Source: an uncultured Acidimicrobiia bacterium (GTDB taxonomy: Bacteria > Actinomycetota > Acidimicrobiia > Spongiisociales > Spongiisociaceae). From it: DNA of 14,151 nucleotides. Within the stretch, counting starts at the first letter, position 1, and each line of letters begins with the position of its first letter. Shown here one piece after another: positions 7,946 to 14,151 of this stretch. The stretch is taken from contig CALCCX010000481.1 of assembly GCA_937900165.1 (NCBI GenBank), positions 1 through 14,151 of the forward strand, given 5' to 3'. The notes below the pieces were generated by a model. It was not told where the DNA came from and searched no databases. It was given only the letters and a program-made list of their open reading frames with translations. The position numbers were made by a program, and so were the translations under genes.

Positions 7946-8034
7946 CCAAGCCCAATTGGCTGTGGCTGTAGCTGCCGTTCGCTTCGCTCACTAACAGAGT
8001 TGCTTCGCAACTCTCGGTCTAGCTTGGGCTGTGG
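7946..8034. repeat. Intergenic inverted-repeat element upstream of coxS
   Basis: The gap after the methyltransferase stop is rich in symmetry. AGAGTTGC (7996-8003) pairs perfectly with GCAACTCT (8007-8014) around a TTC loop. Outer segments CCA-AGCCCA (7946-7954) and TGGGCT-g-TGG (8025-8034) can close the whole 89-nt unit with one bulge. GGCTGTGG appears near both ends. There is no T-run after the hairpin, so it is a poor Rho-independent terminator. It could be a REP-like repeat, an RNA processing site or a protein-binding site. Only one copy is in this window. Confidence 0.5.
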
Positions 8035-8075
8035 TCCTCGGAACAAATCTGAGGTTCTTCCGCCACATCGGGGTC

Positions 8076-8105
8076 GTTGAAGCTAGGTTCCAGCTTGGCC
8101 TCAAC
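8076..8105 (+). promoter_or_regulatory. Possible stem-loop in the coxS leader
   Basis: GTTGA/TCAAC (8076-8080, 8101-8105) and AGCT/AGCT (8081-8084, 8092-8095) can fold into a bulged hairpin ending 9 nt before the coxS ribosome site (AAGGGGAG, 8116-8123). It could influence coxS translation. It does not match the Moco riboswitch as I know it. It is weak evidence on its own. Confidence 0.25.
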
Positions 8106-8129
8106 TTCCTCATGAAAGGGGAGCCTCAT

Positions 8130-8626
8130 ATGCAGGTGTCCATGACTGTCAACGGGCAAGCGGTGTCGGGGGATGTCGCACCTCGGACGTTGCTCGTCCA
8201 CTACCTCAGAGAAGACTTGCGGCTCACCGGCACGCATGTCGGGTGCGAGACTTCTTATTGCGGTGCTTGCACGGTGATCGTCGACGGCAAGGCGGTCAAG
8301 TCCTGCACCATGCTGACCGCTCAGGCCGAGGGCGCCGAGATCACGACCATCGAGGGCTTGGCTGAAAACGGCGACTTGCATCCAGTGCAGGAGGGCTTCT
8401 GGGAGCGACATGGTCTCCAGTGTGGGTTCTGTACCCCAGGCATGATCTTGTCGGCGGTCACGCTGTTGGAAGAAAACGCTGATCCCAGCGAGGACGAAAT
8501 CCGGCTTGGCATCGAGGGCAACCTCTGCCGTTGCACCGGGTATCACAACATTGTCAAGGCGATCGAATACGCCGGCGCGAAGCTGCGGGGCGAAGAACCT
8601 GCTCCGGCGGAATGGGAGGTGAAGGC

Positions 8627-8630
<4 letters not shown>
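8130..8630 (+). CDS. coxS: Form II carbon-monoxide-dehydrogenase-like small subunit, 2Fe-2S protein (CoxS)
   Basis: The 166-residue electron-transfer subunit of a molybdenum hydroxylase. The N-terminal plant-ferredoxin-like domain has C39, C44, C47 and C59 for the outer [2Fe-2S] cluster. The C-terminal four-helix domain has C98, C101, C133 and C135 (QCGFCTPGM and NLCRCTGY) for the cluster next to the molybdenum cofactor. All eight ligands are intact, so electrons can pass from Mo via the clusters to FAD in CoxM. ATG 8130 has AAGGGGAG at a 6-nt distance; an in-frame ATG at 8112 sits in front of that site and is less likely. The stop overlaps coxL (ATGA), indicating translational coupling. Confidence 0.93.
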
Positions 8631-11008
<2,378 letters not shown>

Positions 11009-11025
11009 AGAGAGGAGGAGCAAAC

Positions 11026-11883
11026 ATGTTTCCCAGAGAGTTCGAGTACGTTGCACCCTCCAGCCTTGACGAAGCGCTCGGCACCCTGGCTTCGAACCCA
11101 GGGGCCAAGGTCATGTCGGGGGGAATGAGTCTCATTCCGCTGATGAAGCTGCGGTTGTTCTCACCGGAGCTAGTAGTGGACATTGCCAGGATCGACGGTC
11201 TTGATGCGATCGAGGATCGAGGCGATCACATCGCGATCGGAGCGCTTGTCCGTCATGAGGAGACGGCCGCCAGTCCGCTCGTACAGGAACACGCGGCCGC
11301 CCTGGCGTCCGCCGCCGCCTGGACGGGCGACAGGCAGGTGCGGGCCAGAGGTACGACGTGTGGGGCGATGGCCCACGCGGACATCGCCGCCGATCAGCCG
11401 GCGGCCGCGTTGGCGCTCGGGGCGACCATGGTGGCGGCATCGTCTGGCGGGACCCGCGAGATCGCTGCGGCGGACTTCTTCGTCGACACGCTCACCTCGG
11501 CGCTGGAGACGAATGAGATCCTCACCGAGGTGCGGATTCCGAAGAGTTCCGCTTCTGCATACGACAAGCTAGGGCGTCGGGGAGGTCATACCGATTACGC
11601 GGTTGCCGGTGCCGCTGCCTCGGTCGCGATGTCCGGTGGAACGGTCAGCTCGGCAGGGATCGCTCTTACAGGGGTTGGCACCAAACCGACGCTTGCGGCA
11701 GGTTCGGTCGAGGCGATTGTTGGAACCGACGGCGGCGCGGATGCGATCGCCGGCGCGGTGGCCCGGGCGACTGAGGGCGTGACCGTACTGGAGGATCTGT
11801 ACGGATCTGCTGAGTACAAGGCCCACCTGGCGGGTGTCTACGTAGGCCGGGCTCTCGAACAGGCGATTGCGGCTAGTCACTAG
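11026..11883 (+). CDS. coxM: Form II carbon-monoxide-dehydrogenase-like medium subunit, FAD-binding (CoxM)
   Basis: The 285-residue flavoprotein subunit, which takes electrons from the CoxS clusters and passes them to an acceptor. The N-terminal PCMH-type FAD domain has SGGMSLIPLMK (31-41), equivalent to the AGGQSLIPLM pyrophosphate loop. The second FAD loop reads T110-T-C-G-A-M-A-H117, where the family more often has TIGGN-type residues, so C112 and A114 are unusual. The CO-dehydrogenase flavoprotein C-terminal domain follows (about 170-285). ATG 11026 has AGGAGG 7 nt upstream and lies 17 nt after the coxL stop, so it closes a coxSLM operon. S-L-M order is typical of form II clusters (form I is M-S-L). 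Confidence 0.93.
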   Translation: MFPREFEYVAPSSLDEALGTLASNPGAKVMSGGMSLIPLMKLRLFSPELVVDIARIDGLDAIEDRGDHIAIGALVRHEETAASPLVQEHAAALASAAAWTGDRQVRARGTTCGAMAHADIAADQPAAALALGATMVAASSGGTREIAAADFFVDTLTSALETNEILTEVRIPKSSASAYDKLGRRGGHTDYAVAGAAASVAMSGGTVSSAGIALTGVGTKPTLAAGSVEAIVGTDGGADAIAGAVARATEGVTVLEDLYGSAEYKAHLAGVYVGRALEQAIAASH

Positions 11884-11897
11884 TTGGAAATGACCCT

Positions 11898-11925
11898 TTG
11901 CAGGAAGGGCTGAGTGAAATAGACT
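11898..11925 (+). promoter_or_regulatory. Putative sigma70-type promoter after coxM
   Basis: TTGCAG (11898-11903) and TAGACT (11920-11925) are separated by 16 nt, an acceptable -35/-10 pair. Expected transcript start is about 11932. The next event downstream on this strand is a strong terminator, and no open frame starts between them, so the product would be a short RNA. Confidence 0.4.
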
Positions 11926-11931
11926 GTAAAC

Positions 11932-12026
11932 ACTCACCGTTATGGTGAGATTGCACAGCTATCCCCTGCTCGGGATGGTGGAGGCTGCTTGGAGGGCGCC
12001 TCGTACCGCTGGTACGAGGCGCTTTT
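11932..12026 (+). ncRNA. Candidate small structured RNA downstream of coxM
   Basis: About 95 nt between the promoter-like pair and the terminator. Local hairpins are CTCACC/GGTGAG (11933-11938 with 11944-11949), ATCCC/GGGAT (11961-11965 with 11972-11976) and the long terminator stem. No tRNA, SRP RNA or 6C-RNA pattern fits. The alternative is that it is merely the 3' untranslated end of the cox mRNA. Expression and conservation are unknown. Confidence 0.3.
11996..12026 (+). terminator. Rho-independent terminator
   Basis: A perfect 12-bp stem, GCGCCTCGTACC with its complement (11996-12007 and 12011-12022), a 3-nt GCT loop, then TTTT (12023-12026). It ends forward transcription 113 nt after coxM. 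On the reverse strand no T-run follows, so it would work poorly for the convergent rhodanese gene. Confidence 0.85.
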
Positions 12027-12047
12027 CCGTGTTGGTGCCGCGGGGAA

Positions 12048-12374
12048 TCAGCGGGTTGTGGGGAGTCCTGCTTTGCGCCAGGCTTTGATGCCGCCGGCTA
12101 CGTTCAAGACGTTGCTCAATCCGACTTGGCTGGTCAACGCATGGGTGATCTGGGCGGATCGAGCACCGGACTCGCAATGGATCAATACCGTGCCGTCTGT
12201 GGGCAGATCCCCATACCAGTCGTTGACAGTGGACATTGGCTTGAGCTGAGCACCGGGGATTCGGGACTTGTCCCATTCTTTGCGCTCACGGCAGTCGATC
12301 AGGATCGCACCCTCGTGATCGATGAGTCGTTTTGCTTCATTCGGGTCGACTTCTGGCACTACCTCGTTCTTCAT
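12048..12374 (-). CDS. Single-domain rhodanese-like sulfurtransferase
   Basis: A 108-residue cytoplasmic protein covering one rhodanese domain. It shows the N-terminal DCRERKEW (27-34), IPGAQ (39-43), and the active-site loop H-C67-E-S-G-A-R-S, with C67 as the persulfide-carrying cysteine, then the NVLNVAGGIKAWRKAGLP end typical of single-domain (GlpE/PspE-like) rhodaneses. Such proteins move sulfane sulfur between donors and acceptors. The start is ATG 12374, where family similarity begins; the frame is open 14 codons further but those bases overlap the promoter region. It is divergent from the MoxR ATPase, and its end faces coxM. A role in sulfuration of the Mo cofactor is conceivable but unproven. 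Confidence 0.88.
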   Translation of the reverse strand: MKNEVVPEVDPNEAKRLIDHEGAILIDCRERKEWDKSRIPGAQLKPMSTVNDWYGDLPTDGTVLIHCESGARSAQITHALTSQVGLSNVLNVAGGIKAWRKAGLPTTR

Positions 12375-12387
12375 CCCGGGCACGCTA
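12375..12387 (-). promoter_or_regulatory. Putative leaderless promoter of the rhodanese gene
   Basis: On the reverse strand TAGCGT (12387-12382) lies 7 nt before ATG 12374, and no Shine-Dalgarno is present. The geometry fits a transcript starting at the ATG. It lies within the 98-nt divergent gap shared with moxR. Confidence 0.5.
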
Positions 12388-12459
12388 GCGCAAGCCGCAG
12401 CGCAGGGTGACGGCAACCACGAATGTGGTCGGTGCCATCTTCCAAAGCAGCGGGGACAC

Positions 12460-12472
12460 TAGGCTCGCAGGC
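12460..12472 (+). promoter_or_regulatory. Putative leaderless promoter of the MoxR gene
   Basis: TAGGCT (12460-12465) lies 7 nt before ATG 12473, with no ribosome site between. It supports ATG 12473 over the upstream in-frame GTG at 12407. Confidence 0.5.
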
Positions 12473-13357
12473 ATGTTCCCCAACACCCTCGAGGAGGTAG
12501 AAGCCGCGCTGTCCAGCCACGACTATGTGGCCGATCGCTCATTGATCATCTCGATCCACCTCGCGTTGCAACTTGGCCGCCCGTTGTTCCTGGAGGGCGA
12601 GGCCGGTGTCGGCAAAACCGAGGTGGCCAAGGTCTTGTCGGCAATGCTCGACGAGCCTCTCATCCGTCTCCAGTGTTATGAGGGACTTGATGCCGGCCAC
12701 GCGCTCTATGAATGGGACTACGCCCGTCAGATGATGGCCATTCGCCTGCTCGAGGCACGAGGAGAGGGCTCGGACGCTTCCGTCGGCGACATCATGAGCC
12801 GTGACTATCTCGTGGCGCGGCCTCTTCTCGAAGCGATCGAACTCGGAGCGGCAGGCAGGAGACCAGTCCTCCTGATCGACGAACTCGACCGGGCCGACGA
12901 AGAGTTTGAGGCCTATCTGTTGGAGCTTCTGTCAGACTTTCAGGTAACGATTCCAGAGGTTGGCACCATCAAGGCCGTTCAACCGCCAGTTGTGATCCTC
13001 ACCTCGAATCGGACAAGAGAGATACACGACGCTCTCAAACGCCGATGCATCTACCACTGGATCGACTACCCGGACTTTGACCGGGAGATAGACATCGTCA
13101 TGCGCAAAGTCCCAGGCATCGATGAGGCGCTTGCCTCGCAGTTGGCCAAGGCCATGGGCAGGTTCCGCAGCCTCGACCTCTTCAAACCTCCAGGGGTCGC
13201 GGAAACGCTCGACTGGGCATCTGCGCTCCAGGTACTCGGCGCAGAGGTCCTCGATCCCGGAAACGCAGACGATACTCTCGGCGTCGTCCTCAAATATCAG
13301 GAAGACATAGAGCGGGTCAGAAGCGGCGGCGTCGAACGGCTCCTGTCTTCGGCATGA
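12473..13357 (+). CDS. MoxR-family AAA+ ATPase, CoxD-like
   Basis: A 294-residue ATPase. Walker A is GEAGVGKT (42-49), Walker B LLIDE with D136-E137, sensor 1 TSN (177-179), and an arginine-rich DALKRRC segment is the likely arginine finger region. MoxR ATPases act as chaperones for metal-cofactor insertion; CoxD of CO dehydrogenase helps install sulfur and copper at the Mo site, and the length agrees with CoxD. Proximity to coxSLM supports that role, but a terminator and an opposed rhodanese gene lie between, so it is not in the same transcript. The usual partner, a VWA-domain protein (CoxE), does not follow. ATG 12473 is chosen because conserved sequence (FPNTLEEVEAAL) starts there and a TANNNT box precedes it. 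Its stop overlaps the next ATG. Confidence 0.88.
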   Translation: MFPNTLEEVEAALSSHDYVADRSLIISIHLALQLGRPLFLEGEAGVGKTEVAKVLSAMLDEPLIRLQCYEGLDAGHALYEWDYARQMMAIRLLEARGEGSDASVGDIMSRDYLVARPLLEAIELGAAGRRPVLLIDELDRADEEFEAYLLELLSDFQVTIPEVGTIKAVQPPVVILTSNRTREIHDALKRRCIYHWIDYPDFDREIDIVMRKVPGIDEALASQLAKAMGRFRSLDLFKPPGVAETLDWASALQVLGAEVLDPGNADDTLGVVLKYQEDIERVRSGGVERLLSSA

Positions 13358-14070
13358 TCAGAGCTGGCCGCCTGGTGATGTTGGGGGTACTCGTTTCGAT
13401 TCTCGTTCTTCCAGCCAGAGCTTTCGCTCAGGAGTCTGATCCCTTGCCGCTTCCACCAAGCATCACGGCTTGGCAACCAGGTGGGATCAGCGGTCCGTTC
13501 GCAAAGGCGGCAATCGATGCCGCTGCCATCGCGGGTGCCGAATGGCTCGTTGTACATCGTGGCACCATCCCCTTGATCTCGGTCAAACGCGCCGGAAGGA
13601 CGGTTCAGGAAGCCCCGGAAGGTTTCCGCTATCCGATGGCTGCTCTTGCCCTTGACCCTCGCAAGGCTGTGCCCCTGATCGGACGTTCGGCCGCAGCCGC
13701 GTTGTCGGCTGGTGAAATTCTGATGGGTTCGACATCTGCGGGTATGCGAGGTGCCAGTGCCGGCGACATGGTCGAATTCATCGGGTGGGATGGAAGTATC
13801 AACACACTTCGTATCGCCCAGGTGGTGCCGGATGAGAGTGTAGATTTCGCCGAGCTCATTTTCTCGACGGCCACTGCGGAGCGATTCGGATTCGTTCGGC
13901 CTTCCTCGGTGTTGATTTGGGACGTTGACGACGACGACGAACTCGTGATCGATCTATGGCGCCGCCTCCCGGAAGGTCGGACCAGGATCACCGCCTCGAC
14001 AGATACCGCTCGGCCTGACGACGTGCTCCCCACGGTCCTCCTCAAGGAGCAGTTCGGTGAGTTTACCTAC
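13354..14070 (+). CDS. Secreted protein of unknown function, 3' end missing (contig end)
   Basis: 239 codons remain before the adapter junction. A clear signal peptide is present: R3 and R6, a hydrophobic core (7-20), and a probable cleavage after A-F-A25 before Q26. The mature part alternates strands and short helices, with no motif I can assign; a D-D-D-D-D-E run is near residue 190-195. It begins four bases before the end of the MoxR gene (ATGA) with no Shine-Dalgarno, so it is probably translated by coupling. The last genuine residues are FGEFTY. A cell-wall enzyme such as a D,D-carboxypeptidase with the catalytic domain beyond the break is possible, but nothing catalytic is in view. The remaining 12 residues of the open frame (RSEEHTSELQSH) are translated adapter, not protein. 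Confidence 0.65.
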
Positions 14071-14136
14071 AGATCGGAAGAGCACACGTCTGAACTCCAG
14101 TCACACTGATATATCTCGTATGCCGTCTTCTGCTTG
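14071..14136 (+). other. Illumina TruSeq adapter with index (sequencing artefact)
   Basis: From AGATCGGAAGAGC at 14071 the sequence is the TruSeq 3' adapter: the adapter body through 14104, the six-base index ACTGAT (14105-14110, TruSeq index 25 as I recall), AT, then the P7 end ATCTCGTATGCCG...TGCTTG to 14136. This is library read-through left in the assembly, not genomic DNA. Confidence 0.98.
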
Positions 14137-14151
14137 AAAAAAAAAAAAAAA
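14137..14151 (+). other. Poly-A tail after adapter (sequencing artefact)
   Basis: Fifteen A residues directly after the end of the P7 sequence, as seen when a sequencer reads past the end of a short insert. It is not a biological poly-A. Confidence 0.95.

Noticed and set aside
7996..8014. Hairpin after the methyltransferase as a Rho-independent terminator
   Set aside because: The stem is good but no T-run follows on either strand, so I list it as an inverted-repeat element instead.
8531..8626. Upstream extension of coxL
   Set aside because: It overlaps the conserved end of coxS; ATG 8627 has a good ribosome site and begins at the family N-terminus.
12407..12472. GTG start for the MoxR gene 22 codons upstream
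   Set aside because: Those residues are not family-like and would occupy the divergent promoter region; ATG 12473 has the TANNNT box and conserved N-terminus.
14137..14151. Poly-A as a transposon or transcript tail
   Set aside because: It follows directly on the complete P7 adapter end and is a sequencing artefact.

Overview
The window is about 14 kb of GC-rich, densely packed DNA that reads as an actinobacterial chromosome, most likely from an Acidimicrobiia-like lineage. The class-level guess is inference. It rests on the clpS-DUF2017 gene pair, GTG starts, ATGA/GTGA gene overlaps, an EtfD-like membrane iron-sulfur oxidoreductase, and several starts with no Shine-Dalgarno that look leaderless. 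The right end is not biological: from 14071 on it is Illumina TruSeq adapter, index and poly-A, so the contig ends in sequencing read-through.

Layout. 27-2222 (+) is a membrane heme/[4Fe-4S]/CCG-domain oxidoreductase of the EtfD/heterodisulfide-reductase type. 2306-2512 (+) is a small cysteine-containing protein. 4488-2541 (-) is a two-gene unit of a hotdog thioesterase followed by a cytoplasmic GH13 alpha-glucan hydrolase. 4724-5575 (+) is prephenate dehydratase (pheA), overlapping tail-to-tail with a small Sm-like-fold protein (5839-5471, -). 5944-7945 (+) is a tightly coupled clpS / DUF2017 / TrmA-type RNA methyltransferase operon.

The accessory core is 8130-11883 (+), a coxS-coxL-coxM operon for a molybdenum hydroxylase. 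The order S-L-M and the AYRGAGR active-site loop of CoxL place it in form II (CO-dehydrogenase-like), not the form I enzyme with proven CO oxidation, so its substrate is open. A folded intergenic element precedes it. A promoter-hairpins-terminator block follows it (11898-12026) that could be a small RNA. Then come a divergent pair, a single-domain rhodanese (12374-12048, -) and a CoxD-like MoxR AAA+ ATPase (12473-13357, +). A secreted protein of unknown function overlaps the ATPase stop and is cut off by the adapter junction at 14070.

How the genes may work together. CoxS, CoxL and CoxM form a 2Fe-2S / molybdopterin / FAD enzyme. The MoxR ATPase resembles the CoxD maturation factor that sulfurates the Mo centre of CO dehydrogenase. 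The adjacent rhodanese could handle sulfur for that step, but this last link is inference. Four genes (pheA, clpS, rhodanese, moxR) share a TANNNT hexamer 6-8 nt upstream of the ATG and lack a Shine-Dalgarno, which suggests leaderless transcription.
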